A stretch of 44,740 bases of DNA, from NCBI GenBank assembly GCA_027491735.1, contig JAOZGP010000035.1, positions 1 to 44,740 of the forward strand. The letters run 5' to 3'. Origin of the DNA: Thermoproteota archaeon. Lineage in GTDB: Archaea > Korarchaeota > Korarchaeia > Korarchaeales > Korarchaeaceae. How positions within the stretch are numbered: position 1 is the stretch's first letter; every line of letters begins with the position of its first letter. Position numbers and translations under genes: made by a program. Below, piece after piece: positions 30,727 through 38,687 of the stretch. The notes below the pieces were generated by a model that did no database searches, was not told where the DNA came from, and saw nothing but the letters and a program-made list of their open reading frames with translations.

Positions 30727-31551
30727 TTCCTCAACGTCAGCCTCGGAAAGTGTTCTTCTGAACCTACTTTGGGCCAGCAGATAATTCTTTAGCGGTTTTC
30801 TCTCCCTGGGTTTCACAGTAACCCTGAGCTTGCCGTGCTCTATCTCGTAAAGAGGGAAGAAGCAGGTGTCCACTGCTAGTTTACCCATCTCCGCAGTTTT
30901 GTTGGAGCTCATACCCCACCCCGGTGGACAAGGCGATAGTATGTGTATATACCTGAACCCCTCCATGCGTGAGGCCTTCTCAAACTTTCTCACGAGATCC
31001 ATGGGATATCCTACTGAGGCGGTAGCTACATAAGGAACTCTATGCATGGCCACTATTAAAGGAACCTCCTTTTTGGGCTGCACCTTGCCCCCTAACGTCG
31101 TTTTTGTCCAGGCTTTCTGAGGAGTGGATCCAGACCTCTGTATGCCAGTGTTCATATAGGCTTCATTATCGTAGCAGACATATATCATGTCTTCATTTCT
31201 TTCCGCTGCTCCTGACAGAGCCTGTAGTCCTATATCGACCGTTCCGCCATCCCCAGCCCACACGACCACATTCGCTTTTCTTCCTGTTATCTTGTGTGCA
31301 CGAGTTATACCGCTAGCACATGCGGCCGCTGCTGCGAAGGCGATGTTTATTAGGGGAGCATTGATACAGGTTTTGGGATATGGGCCCTGAATCACGCTGA
31401 AGCAACATGCCGGAACCACATATACTGTATTTCTACCAAGAACTTTGGAAGCTAGCTTGAAGGCCAGCGATGCACCACAGCCCGGGCAAGAAGCTGATCC
31501 AGGCAAGTAAGTTCTTTCCCTACTCATCAAGTCCTTTATCGTAAGCACCAT
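30658..31551 (-). CDS. porB: 2-oxoacid (pyruvate-type):ferredoxin oxidoreductase, beta subunit
   Basis: The 297-residue thiamine-diphosphate subunit. Iron-sulfur cysteines begin at CPGCG near residue 22; GDGGTVDIGLQAL near 100-112 and NEAYMNTGIQRSG near 128-140 form the ThDP/Mg site. It oxidises a 2-oxoacid, most likely pyruvate, to acyl-CoA and reduces ferredoxin. It directly follows porA with no gap. The alpha and beta sequences suit pyruvate, but related 2-oxoacid enzymes cannot be excluded. Confidence 0.92.
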   Translation of the reverse strand: MVLTIKDLMSRERTYLPGSASCPGCGASLAFKLASKVLGRNTVYVVPACCFSVIQGPYPKTCINAPLINIAFAAAAACASGITRAHKITGRKANVVVWAGDGGTVDIGLQALSGAAERNEDMIYVCYDNEAYMNTGIQRSGSTPQKAWTKTTLGGKVQPKKEVPLIVAMHRVPYVATASVGYPMDLVRKFEKASRMEGFRYIHILSPCPPGWGMSSNKTAEMGKLAVDTCFFPLYEIEHGKLRVTVKPRERKPLKNYLLAQSRFRRTLSEADVEELEKEVVKKWNQLLELEKLDRIV

Positions 31552-32757
31552 CTAGATCACCCCCTTCAATCTAAGGCTACGAATGCGATCCTTGAGTCCG
31601 TACCAGTAGCAGGGGAAAACCTCGTCTTCAGGAACCTTTATGGCAAAGTTCACCATGGAAACTATATCTTTATACGTCACATCCCTACCCCCAAGCCCCA
31701 CTATGAAGTTAACCACTTTCGGAGCTTCATCTATTCCGTACAACGCAGAACGCACCTCCATGGCCAGTGGACCTGAGTGACCAAAGGAGATACTTCTGTC
31801 CAGAACCACAACAACATCTTTGTCCTTTAGAAGCTTTATTATCTCCTCTCTCGGAAAGGGACGGAACATACGTACCTTTAAGAGCCCTGTCTTCGCTGTG
31901 TCGATACGCTTCAAGGCGTACTCAGCTTCTGAGGAAAGTGTTCCTAGGGACACTATTGCCACATCCGCGTCCTCTAAGTCAACTGCCTTAACCAACCCTC
32001 CGTGATCCCTTCCAAATCTCTCGGCAAATTCTCTGGATATTTGATTGAGTAACTCTTTTGCTTTCTCCATGGAGGTATGTATGGACCACCTCATCTCCAT
32101 GTAGTCCTCCATAGGCATGACCAGATTGCCCATATCCACAGGCAAGTCTGGATCCAGCATCCAGTGAGGTGGTCTATACGTTGGCAGGAAGGAGTCGACT
32201 TCTGCTTGGTCCGGTACGTTGACCGGCATGTATGTATGGCTCAGTATGAAGGCATCTATACACACCATGAAGGGCAGAAGAACTTCTGGATTTTCAGCCA
32301 CCTTATACATCGTTATGACGGAGTCCAGCGCTTCCTGAGCGGATGATACAAACATTTGGATCCATCCGCTGTCTCTCTGGCTCATAGCGTCTTGGTGATC
32401 GGTGTGTATATTCCAAGGAGGACCTACAGCCCTGTCTACGATCACCATCCCTATTGGAAGTCTGGATCCAGCAGCCCAGAAGACTACTTCGCCCATGTAG
32501 AGCAGACCTTGACTTGAGGTCGCTGTGAAGGTTCTCACACCAGACGCCGATGCTCCTATGGCAGCAGCCATAGCACTGTGCTCGCTCTCGACACGGATAT
32601 ACTCCGCGTCCATGATGCCTTCGTGTATGAACTCCTCGATGGTCTCCACAACTGTAGTTTGAGGAGTTATGGGATATGCGGGTATTACCGCTGCCCTAGC
32701 TAAGCGAGCCGCATGAGCTGCTGCCTGATTCGCGTTTATTAACTTCCATTCACCCAA
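31552..32757 (-). CDS. porA: 2-oxoacid (pyruvate-type):ferredoxin oxidoreductase, alpha subunit
   Basis: A 401-residue alpha subunit with the substrate-site motif AYPITPQTTVVE near residue 26. It continues with EYIRVESEHSAMAAAIGASASGVRTFTATSSQGL and the later VVVLDRSISFGHSGPL. It forms the 2-oxoacid-binding half of the enzyme with porB. It lies three bases after porD. The ATG start gives the family-typical MGEWKLINANQAAA opening. Confidence 0.93.
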   Translation of the reverse strand: MGEWKLINANQAAAHAARLARAAVIPAYPITPQTTVVETIEEFIHEGIMDAEYIRVESEHSAMAAAIGASASGVRTFTATSSQGLLYMGEVVFWAAGSRLPIGMVIVDRAVGPPWNIHTDHQDAMSQRDSGWIQMFVSSAQEALDSVITMYKVAENPEVLLPFMVCIDAFILSHTYMPVNVPDQAEVDSFLPTYRPPHWMLDPDLPVDMGNLVMPMEDYMEMRWSIHTSMEKAKELLNQISREFAERFGRDHGGLVKAVDLEDADVAIVSLGTLSSEAEYALKRIDTAKTGLLKVRMFRPFPREEIIKLLKDKDVVVVLDRSISFGHSGPLAMEVRSALYGIDEAPKVVNFIVGLGGRDVTYKDIVSMVNFAIKVPEDEVFPCYWYGLKDRIRSLRLKGVI

Positions 32758-32760
32758 TTT

Positions 32761-33009
32761 TCATCCCCCCTCCCTGATCATACTTATTGCTCCTGCTCGA
32801 CAAACCTCCTTGCAAACCCCACACCCCTTGCAATACTCGTAATCGATTTTGGGATGATCTCCTTCCATGACGACGGTATCTTCGGGGCAGTACAGCCAGC
32901 ATTGCCAGCATTTGATACACTTAGATAGGTCAATCACGGGTTTGAACACCCTCCATATGCCAGTCTTACCCATGGCACCCGGAGAAGGGTAAGAGATTGG
33001 CAGAACCAT
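32761..33009 (-). CDS. porD: 2-oxoacid:ferredoxin oxidoreductase, delta (2x[4Fe-4S]) subunit
   Basis: An 82-residue ferredoxin-like subunit with two cluster motifs: CIKCWQCWLYCP and CKGCGVCKEVCR. It moves electrons from the catalytic subunits. The frame opens at a TTG at 33051, but GAGGT lies five bases before the ATG at 33009, which also gives the family's usual length. TATA-like GTAAATAAAATT (minus strand) at about 33065-33076. The gamma subunit normally placed before delta is not here. Confidence 0.9.
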   Translation of the reverse strand: MVLPISYPSPGAMGKTGIWRVFKPVIDLSKCIKCWQCWLYCPEDTVVMEGDHPKIDYEYCKGCGVCKEVCRAGAISMIREGG

Positions 33010-33054
33010 TTCTACCTCTTTAGATTCGCTCAAGGTATCCCCTGGGAACAAAGA

Positions 33055-33172
33055 AGTTGAGGAAATTTTATTTACTTTTCATCTCCAGGTTACCGGGTAC
33101 CGGAAGTCAACAGGAGTTACGCCCTAACAGTGCTTCTGTCTCCTAAAAAGTGAGGAATATTTAAAAAGGTGC
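33055..33172. other. Short intergenic gap with the por promoter
   Basis: Holds the por TATA region (33065-33076), an inverted-repeat-like GGTTACCGGGTACCGG stretch near 33088-33103, and TATTTAAAAAGG at 33158-33169 just after the stop of the small gene at 33173. No gene seen. Confidence 0.4.
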
Positions 33173-33430
33173 TCAGAATCCGCTGCTGGCGGCAGGAGCA
33201 CCTCTCTTCGGAGGAGGAGCCTGTTCCTCTTTAACGATTAGCTTCTTATTTTCAAATATTAGTTCCATGGTGCTTCCCTGCAGGGTGCCAGGCTTTACAC
33301 AAACCTCAATGGCTTCCTCCCCTCTCATCGGATAGTAGATCTTCCAGACAGAGGACTTAAGACCCGGATTCTGCTGGTCCAGGAACTCAAGAATTCTTTC
33401 GGTTAGAGGGACTCCAACTCTGGCGGACAT
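33173..33430 (-). CDS. Small basic-tailed protein of unknown function
   Basis: I do not recognise this 85-residue protein. It has a short helical start (VGVPLTERILEFLDQQNPG), a beta-type core (SSVWKIYYPMRGEEAIEVCVKPGTL and STMELIFENKKLIVKEE) and a flexible tail with PPPKRGAPAASSGF. The size, beta core and basic proline-rich tail could suit a small nucleic-acid-binding protein, but there is no family match I can name. It has a strong TATA (about 33492-33503) and a good AAGGTGATGAG site, so it is probably well expressed. Confidence 0.7.
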   Translation of the reverse strand: MSARVGVPLTERILEFLDQQNPGLKSSVWKIYYPMRGEEAIEVCVKPGTLQGSTMELIFENKKLIVKEEQAPPPKRGAPAASSGF

Positions 33431-33491
33431 ATCTCATCACCTTCCTTCTCTTCGCTCTCTCAATGAGCTCTCTCATATCCTACAGTAAGAA

Positions 33492-33503
33492 CTATAAAAA
33501 GCT
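33492..33503. promoter_or_regulatory. Strong TATA element (ACTATAAAAAGC region)
   Basis: On the minus strand it reads as CTTTTTATAG ahead of the small unknown gene at 33430, leaving a leader of about 45 bases. On the plus strand TATAAAAAGC could start a transcript near 33517 that runs into the ureohydrolase gene at 33616, through a stretch containing GAGCTCGAGGAGCTC. No other TATA box is evident for that gene. Confidence 0.5.
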
Positions 33504-33615
33504 TTCAACTAGGAGCTCGAGGAGCTCACCCTGATCAAGATCGAGGAAGAGGTTCCTTAGATGAACGGCGAAAGATTCATACCTGTGACCAAGCTATGTT
33601 GTAAAGGGCGTTTAC

Positions 33616-34479
33616 ATGGAGGAAGCTCCTATCACGTTCTTGTCCCTGAGACACAGCTACGATGAGGCCGATTATGTTGTAGTTCCTTTCCCATTCTGTA
33701 GAACCTTCTCCTGGAGGGGTGGATCCGACGAGGGCCCCCTCAGCGTAATAGAGGCCTCGAGATACCTGGAGCCCTACGACATGGAGTTGGGTTTTTGTCC
33801 AGCTGAGGCGGGTGTGTTCACAATGAACGAGATCGTAGCGCCAGTAGACTTAGTTAAAGCCGGGGAGATCTTAAGATCGACCTTGAGCAGGATACACTTG
33901 GACGAAAAGTTTCCAATACTGTTAGGAGGAGATCACATACTCTCATTATTCAGTTTTGCTGCGGCTTTCGAGGAAAGAGAATGCGATGTGTACTTATCTC
34001 TAGATGCCCACGCCGATCTTTCTGATAGCTATCAAGGTTCGAAATATAGTCATGCGTGTACGACAGCCAGAATACTGGAGACATTTCCGTCAGCCCAAAT
34101 CCTTGTGGTCGGAGTCAGATCCATGTCGAAGGAGGAAGTTTTAACAGCTGAAAGGGAGGAGAGGTTGTGCATAGTTCCTGCTACTGACCTAGAAAAATCA
34201 AGAGATTTTTTATCTGATGTTGAGGGGAGGAGGGCTCATCTGAGCATAGATGCGGATTTCTTCGATCCTTCGATAGCCCCCTGTGTACCTACTCCGGAGC
34301 CAGGAGGTGTTGGATATAGAGAGGCGATAGGCCTGTTGCGGGATATAACTGATCGCTTAGAGGTAGTTTCCATGGATCTCGTGGAGTTCCGTCCATGTCC
34401 ATTTACCAAGAGTGACTCGCTTACCATGGCCGCCCTGATCTATAAAGTGATGGGTCTCACTCAGGAACGCCGACAATAG
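33616..34479 (+). CDS. Agmatinase/arginase-family ureohydrolase
   Basis: A 287-residue binuclear manganese hydrolase. The metal motifs are visible: LLGGDHI near residue 100, SLDAHADL near 127-134, and LSIDADFFDPSIAPCVPTPEPGG near 211-233, with the late acidic SMDLVEFRP. The usual SHGTP/SHATP region reads YSHACTTARI here, an altered substrate loop. Agmatinase (agmatine to putrescine and urea) is most likely for archaeal polyamine synthesis, but arginase or formimidoyl hydrolase activity cannot be excluded. It overlaps the convergent membrane gene by 19 bases. Confidence 0.87.
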   Translation: MEEAPITFLSLRHSYDEADYVVVPFPFCRTFSWRGGSDEGPLSVIEASRYLEPYDMELGFCPAEAGVFTMNEIVAPVDLVKAGEILRSTLSRIHLDEKFPILLGGDHILSLFSFAAAFEERECDVYLSLDAHADLSDSYQGSKYSHACTTARILETFPSAQILVVGVRSMSKEEVLTAEREERLCIVPATDLEKSRDFLSDVEGRRAHLSIDADFFDPSIAPCVPTPEPGGVGYREAIGLLRDITDRLEVVSMDLVEFRPCPFTKSDSLTMAALIYKVMGLTQERRQ

Positions 34480-35006
34480 CAGGTTATGATCTTCTCACAT
34501 AGTCTCTTTACGGATAGCTCCACAAAAAACGCCAGAACTATGACCTCCATCCAGGCCTTAACTAGAATAAGTGCCACTACGGAGGGGGGTATAATCGACA
34601 GGGCCTCCTGAGGCAAGAACATCGGTGCCCAGACAGCTATTGTTAGGTAGGTGAATATGCTTTCAGGCACGTAGCCTAAGATAACAGCCATGAGGGGTCT
34701 TGTCTTCTTCATGAGAAGGCCTGAAAAATACCCAGTCATGGCTTTTCCAGGAAAAAAGAGTGCACCGAAAACCGGACCATACACCCCCTGAAGTCCAAAA
34801 CGCACATAGGGGGAGATGGCTACTATAAAACCAGTTAGCAGACCATATCTTGGACCTAGAACGGCGGCCGAAAGGAAGGTTCCATAATGAGAGAGATCCA
34901 GCGCTACTTGAGGGCTGATTATTGAGAAAGCATTCAGAGAGAATATGCCTATAACGTTTCCAAGCGCCCCCAAGATCACAGATAGAGCAAAGTCCTTCGT
35001 CTTCAT
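34461..35006 (-). CDS. ECF-transporter S-component-like membrane protein
   Basis: A 181-residue, six-helix hydrophobic protein. The first helix region LGALGNVIGIFSLNAFSIISPQVALDLSHYGTFLSAAVLGPRYG and the following GFIVAISPYVRFGLQGVYGPVF look like the S components that bind vitamins or small solutes for ECF transporters. No ATPase or T component is adjacent, as in group II ECF systems. The substrate is unknown. Its ATG is preceded by a TTTAT-type TATA near 35025-35035. Confidence 0.65.
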   Translation of the reverse strand: MKTKDFALSVILGALGNVIGIFSLNAFSIISPQVALDLSHYGTFLSAAVLGPRYGLLTGFIVAISPYVRFGLQGVYGPVFGALFFPGKAMTGYFSGLLMKKTRPLMAVILGYVPESIFTYLTIAVWAPMFLPQEALSIIPPSVVALILVKAWMEVIVLAFFVELSVKRLCEKIITCYCRRS

Positions 35007-35079
35007 CGAGAGCTTGGGTGCAGACTAAAATATAAACTTGATCATATCTGATTATCTTTTCAAATTTGAAAAAATAACT

Positions 35080-36186
35080 TCACACCTCTAGGATGAGCCT
35101 TCTTTTCAGTCTGGACTTTACTGCAGAGAGGAGCTCCGCTGTACCGTACCCCGTGAGGGCACTCACCACAACAGGACTCGAGTATCCTCTGTCCACGACC
35201 TTGTTCCTCTTCTCCACTAGTTCTTTTTCATCAACGAGATCCGCCTTATTTAGAACCGGAATCAGCTTCTCACTGTTCACTCCTATATCCATAAGTATGT
35301 TTGTAACCTCCTTCAACTTCAGATCGAAGACCTTGTTCCTATCAGAGGCATCCATCACAAAAAACACCAGATCAGCATTCATTATATCTATCAAGTTTAT
35401 CTCAAAGGAGGTTATGAGTCGTGGATCCTGATCCACGACGAACCCTATGGTGTCCACCAAGTAGGTATTCTCATCCAAGAGACTGGCATACTTGCTCGAG
35501 AGCGTTGTGAAGGGAGAGGGGCTGACCGGCTTATTGAGACCGGTAAGTCTGTTGAACAAGCTTGTCTTTCCAGCATTATAATGGCCTACTAGCGCTATTA
35601 TTTTGCCTCCTAATTTCTTCTTTTTTCTTATCTCCTCAATTTTTTTGATCCTGCATTTCTCTATCTTCTCGCGCAGTATCTTTATCCTTCTCTGTATCGC
35701 ATTCACCTGCTTGTGATAGGCATACTCTCCGCCGCCCTTGAAGCCAGCTCTCATTCTTTTGTACTTTATTGACGCCTGAAGCTTCACATACGGAAACATC
35801 TTCTTCAAAGCCGCCATCTCTATCTGTAATTTGGATAGAACGTCTTGAGAGGCCTCCCGAAAGACTTTAAGGGTCACGTCATATCTGTCCAGAACCTCGA
35901 CTCTCAGCGACCTTTCGAGATTCCATCGCTGCTTGCTCGATAGCGTATTGTAAAAAACAATAGATGTTGCCTTAATTTCGGAGACCTTATTCTTCAACTC
36001 CCCTATCTTCCCCTTACCAAAGACATAATCCACTCTGGGCTTCTTTCTGACCTGGACCATTCTGCAGACTACCTTACCTCCCAACGACCTTACTAGCTCC
36101 TCCAATATTTCCAGCTTTATGAGATACTCATGGTGATCATGTACATTTGTCTTTACATAGGCTACTATGACCCTCTCACCGTGCAT
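35080..36186 (-). CDS. hflX: HflX-family ribosome-associated GTPase
   Basis: A 368-residue GTPase with the HflX N-terminal domain (KPRVDYVFGKGKIGELKN) and a basic coiled-coil linker containing AGFKGGGEYAYHKQV. The G domain has G1 GHYNAGKTSLFNRLTG near 198-213, G3 DTIGFVVD, and G4 NKAD. G1 differs from the bacterial GYTNAGKST by a basic His and a shifted Thr-Ser. HflX splits or rescues stalled ribosomes in bacteria; archaeal roles are less clear. TATA at about 36219-36228; ATG with a very short leader. Confidence 0.93.
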   Translation of the reverse strand: MHGERVIVAYVKTNVHDHHEYLIKLEILEELVRSLGGKVVCRMVQVRKKPRVDYVFGKGKIGELKNKVSEIKATSIVFYNTLSSKQRWNLERSLRVEVLDRYDVTLKVFREASQDVLSKLQIEMAALKKMFPYVKLQASIKYKRMRAGFKGGGEYAYHKQVNAIQRRIKILREKIEKCRIKKIEEIRKKKKLGGKIIALVGHYNAGKTSLFNRLTGLNKPVSPSPFTTLSSKYASLLDENTYLVDTIGFVVDQDPRLITSFEINLIDIMNADLVFFVMDASDRNKVFDLKLKEVTNILMDIGVNSEKLIPVLNKADLVDEKELVEKRNKVVDRGYSSPVVVSALTGYGTAELLSAVKSRLKRRLILEV

Positions 36187-36255
36187 GGGATTACGACCGC
36201 TTGTTTGTAAGGCAAGCCCAAATAAAATGCTTCCACCGACTCTCAGTAAAGCTGT

Positions 36256-36537
36256 TCATCCCTTCGTGAGGGCATGTATTCTCAAGAATTTTTCATCGAG
36301 TACCACCATCTCCGTTATGTGTTTCACTGCTGGATAGGGTATGAGCACGTTACCCTCTTTATCATGTCTCAGTTTCTGAAGAAAAGCTCCAGCTGTACTC
36401 TTGGTCTTCTTGACCACTAGATAAGTTATCTTTCCACTCAGTTCGTCGATTATAAGATCGATGATCTCACCAACGACCAGCCCTTTGTCAGTAACAACGG
36501 GTATTTCAGCAAGTTTGGTAACCGAAAACCTAGCCAT
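36256..36537 (-). CDS. PRC-barrel domain protein
   Basis: A 93-residue protein with the PRC-barrel pattern: TKLAEIPVVTDKGLVVGEIIDLIIDELSGKITYLVVKK. Such small archaeal proteins are common and may bind RNA or a partner protein, though their function is not settled. The ATG at 36537 follows GGTGAT; the frame continues upstream into the tRNA-Val gene and that part is discarded. Only 32 bases separate it from tRNA-Val on the same strand, so co-transcription is likely. Confidence 0.85.
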   Translation of the reverse strand: MARFSVTKLAEIPVVTDKGLVVGEIIDLIIDELSGKITYLVVKKTKSTAGAFLQKLRHDKEGNVLIPYPAVKHITEMVVLDEKFLRIHALTKG

Positions 36538-36569
36538 ATAATCACCTAACTCCTCTGAAGAACCTGGAG

Positions 36570-36642
36570 TGGGCCGGGTGGGACTCGAACCCACGACCTC
36601 CGCCGTGTGAGGGCGGCGTCATAGCCACTAGACCACCGGCCC
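36570..36642 (-). tRNA. tRNA-Val (anticodon CAC)
   Basis: Minus-strand cloverleaf: acceptor GGGCCGG pairs with CCGGCCC, T arm GGTTCGAGT, and anticodon stem CCGCC/GGCGG around loop CTCACAC gives anticodon CAC for valine. Discriminator A, no encoded CCA and no intron. The T-rich CATTTTTACATAAC (minus strand, about 36677-36690) may be its TATA region or the terminator of the structured RNA upstream. Confidence 0.95.
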
Positions 36643-36689
36643 ACGAGGGGATCCGATAGTAAAGCTGAAGAATAGGTTATGTAAAAATG

Positions 36690-36962
36690 TTGCTCTCTCG
36701 ACGACAGAATCGGTTATCCGAAGACCGTGTTAGGTTCGTGAGCCACAATTGTCCCCGGACCATGCCTCCTGCTCCACCTCGACCACGCGTCTGGCTTCAT
36801 CAGGAGTTGACAGAGCTCCCCACCCCACGTCCTAGCAAGAGGCATGGGTTGCATCGGTGCATTCAGATCTTCGCTCCCGGGCCATATCTGGGACACTTGA
36901 GCTTTCCAGCTACTTAGCCCACTTAAACTCAACCACCCATAAAATGAGTGGTTTCCTACCAC
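36690..36962 (-). ncRNA. Candidate large structured RNA
   Basis: On the minus strand a multi-branch fold is visible. A basal helix pairs 36890-36899 with 36746-36755 (nine Watson-Crick pairs and one G-A mismatch). Next come a hairpin from AGAT/ATCT at 36865-36889 and a TGCA hairpin at 36850-36861. A perfect nine-pair helix follows (36839-36847 with 36760-36768), with a further CTCCTG/CAGGAG option inside. An AGCT-GGAA-AGCT hairpin at 36902-36913 precedes the junction. A TATA box (CTATAAAAG, about 36979-36987) would start it near 36960 and T5 near 36685 could end it. The layout recalls a large RNA such as RNase P RNA, but the ACAGAA-type conserved region is not found in this orientation. Confidence 0.5.
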
Positions 36963-37127
36963 TAATGCCTGTGAGGATCTTTTATAGAGGGGAGAGAGTT
37001 ATGTCGCGAGGCTTCTCCGCCAAAACTGAGAAAACCGATCGATTCAACTGGTAGAGGACTCAGATAAGGGAAGATGGGATTTGCAGGGAGGATAGCTTTA
37101 TTTATAATTCCTTGTCTGATGATTGAA

Positions 37128-37190
37128 GGGGTCAGTACTCAAGATCCATTTCATTACTGCCCTCAACGGGCTCGATTAGATCATCCCCCA
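37128..37190 (-). ncRNA. Possible C/D box small RNA
   Basis: On the minus strand GGGATGA (37181-37187, one mismatch from box C RTGATGA) and CTGA (37132-37135, box D) are flanked by a GGGG/CCCC terminal stem. Between them are TTGA as a D'-like box, about 11 bases after the box C region, and GTAATGA as a C'-like box with one mismatch. Spacings are roughly those of archaeal methylation guides, although the second guide is long. The target was not worked out. Confidence 0.3.
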
Positions 37191-37232
37191 ATAAGTCATG
37201 AGTTTGTGATGGAGTTTAAAAAGGTGAGCCTG

Positions 37233-37577
37233 ATGGGAAACCTGGAGAAATTCTCCAGCAGAATAGTAGAATTACTGAGGAAGGTTCGGGCGGGTGAGAT
37301 GTCCGTATCTGAAGCGCGCTCTAGAATTGAGTCCATGATCAAGGAATGCGACGAAGAGGAAGAAAGGGCCTTTCTGTTGGGTACGTTAAATTCCATAAAT
37401 GACAGACAACAGGTCAGTCTCTTCTATAGAGCGATATCCTCTGACGAGAAGCTTCTAGGAGAATATGCTGACAGGATCTCCTCTTGGTTTGATGATCTAG
37501 GCACACCTACCCAAGAGGAAAAGCTTTTTGTAGAAATTTGGGGGAGAATTCTAAAGTGTTTGTCGGAAAGGGGATGA
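37233..37577 (+). CDS. Small helical protein of unknown function
   Basis: An unrecognised 114-residue, mostly helical and acidic protein (MGNLEKFSSRIVELLRKVRAGE at the start). No membrane segments and only two cysteines. The frame is open from 37074, but a TATA-like TTTAAAAAGG at 37213-37222 makes the ATG at 37233 a natural leaderless start and excludes the longer form. Its end overlaps the convergent AAA+ ATPase gene by 27 bases. Real gene status rests on promoter position and composition. Confidence 0.6.
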   Translation: MGNLEKFSSRIVELLRKVRAGEMSVSEARSRIESMIKECDEEEERAFLLGTLNSINDRQQVSLFYRAISSDEKLLGEYADRISSWFDDLGTPTQEEKLFVEIWGRILKCLSERG

Positions 37578-38687
37578 AATTACCCTATATCTGGGCCCTT
37601 CTCTCATGAGAAGGCTCTTTCTGACAAGATCATCCAACAGATACTTGCATTCAGAAATGGATCTTCCTAGGACTTTGGAAGCTTCGATTGTTGAGAAGGA
37701 GCTCTCTCCAAAATGAGATAGAAGCTTGCGTACTTCAGGTGGTAGGTCTCTATGGTTTTCTTCTCTGTCGGATGGGGAGCGGGGAACAGGAATATTTTTC
37801 ATTATTTTAGATGAATCGATGGTGCCCCCTTTTGCCAGATCTGAGAGCACGGAGATGGTGAGCATGGATCGAGCGTATTTAAGAAGTCTCCTAGGATTCC
37901 CACCAGCAAGTTCATTCATAAGATATATTGCATCTTTAGAAAATGGATAGGTGGACTCCAGGAGGCCGTTCTTGACCAAGTCTTCACGGCATACCTGAAT
38001 CCTTCTCGCTATTATTAACTCAGCCTCCTCGTTGGATACTCCCTTCATGCGAACATGTTTGTAGGGCACATCACGAAGATGCGGAGCGATCATGTGGAAA
38101 GCTGGAGGGATACAGGCTATTATTATAGCTCCCTTGAGCTCCGTGTAGAGCCTCTTTATGAACCCTGCGATGTCCTTCACCTTCTGATTGCTGCCTGTCA
38201 TCACAGTGTTTTCTAGTTCATCGAAAAGAAGGAGGTTATATTCGTTCTGATTCAATTTTGAGAGAAGCTCCTCAATGGCATCTTCTAAGTTTGCAGTCGT
38301 GGTCCTTCTGGATCCAAGTATGAGCTCTATCTTGGAGGTTATCCTTTCCTCTCTGATGAGAGATAACGTTCTTGCTATGAGGTCTCGGAGGGTTTCGACA
38401 TCGACCTTTATATAGTAGCAGGGTAGTCCACTAGCTAGCTCCTTTATTAGTTTGAGTCTATGCGTCTTTCCCGAGCCGAACTCGCCCGTTATGAATAGAA
38501 GCCCCCTTTCTCTGTTCTTCATCCATGAACCAATTATGGTAGATAGTTCAGCGTCGACTCGCGTGTCCACATGTAGAGGAAGCACCTGTTCTATGCCTTC
38601 GCTGGACAGAAGCGCGAAGGGGTTTTTCTTTAGAAGGTATTTTAAATAGCCGAGTTCGACGATCTTCAGATTTTTGTTCAACTCCAT
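37551..38687 (-). CDS. AAA+ ATPase with winged-helix C terminus (Orc/STAND-like)
   Basis: A 378-residue protein. Walker A is ITGEFGSGKTHRLKL near residue 66, Walker B is LLLFDELENTV near 152, and a sensor-like IIIACIPP follows. The lid has ELAGGNPRRLLKYAR near 260, and the C-terminal 80 residues form a winged helix (SSFSTIEASKVLGRSISECKYLLDDLVRKSLL). It resembles archaeal ATPases related to Cdc6/Orc1 but is distinct from the bona fide Cdc6 nearby. The TATA (TAATATATG, minus strand, about 38708-38718) puts a leaderless start at the ATG at 38687, not at 38711. Confidence 0.8.
   Translation of the reverse strand: MELNKNLKIVELGYLKYLLKKNPFALLSSEGIEQVLPLHVDTRVDAELSTIIGSWMKNRERGLLFITGEFGSGKTHRLKLIKELASGLPCYYIKVDVETLRDLIARTLSLIREERITSKIELILGSRRTTTANLEDAIEELLSKLNQNEYNLLLFDELENTVMTGSNQKVKDIAGFIKRLYTELKGAIIIACIPPAFHMIAPHLRDVPYKHVRMKGVSNEEAELIIARRIQVCREDLVKNGLLESTYPFSKDAIYLMNELAGGNPRRLLKYARSMLTISVLSDLAKGGTIDSSKIMKNIPVPRSPSDREENHRDLPPEVRKLLSHFGESSFSTIEASKVLGRSISECKYLLDDLVRKSLLMREGPRYRVISSPFRQTL

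Larger units (their letters stand above)
36643..37232. other. 590-base gene-free stretch with RNA-like structure
   Basis: No credible protein gene. The GC-rich part at about 36700-36962 folds into a multi-branch structure (see the ncRNA entry). The part at 37128-37190 resembles a C/D box small RNA on the minus strand. CTTTTATAG near 36979-36987 is a TATA candidate in both directions, and TTTATTTATAAT near 37099-37110 is another. The TTTAAAAAGG at 37213-37222 probably serves the small gene starting at 37233. Confidence 0.6.

Noticed and set aside
36700-36725. ACAGAATCGG on the plus strand resembling the RNase P conserved region V
   Set aside because: On that strand the required 5' part would fall in tRNA-Val and PRC-barrel sequence; the visible fold favours the minus strand.
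36690-36962. SRP RNA
   Set aside because: A GGAGCAG sequence is present, but the GGAA-capped helix 8 and the TGTAA-type Alu loops are not.
37074-37232. N-terminal extension of the small gene at 37233
   Set aside because: It contains a TATA box (37213-37222) and the C/D box-like element, so the upstream codons are unlikely to be translated.
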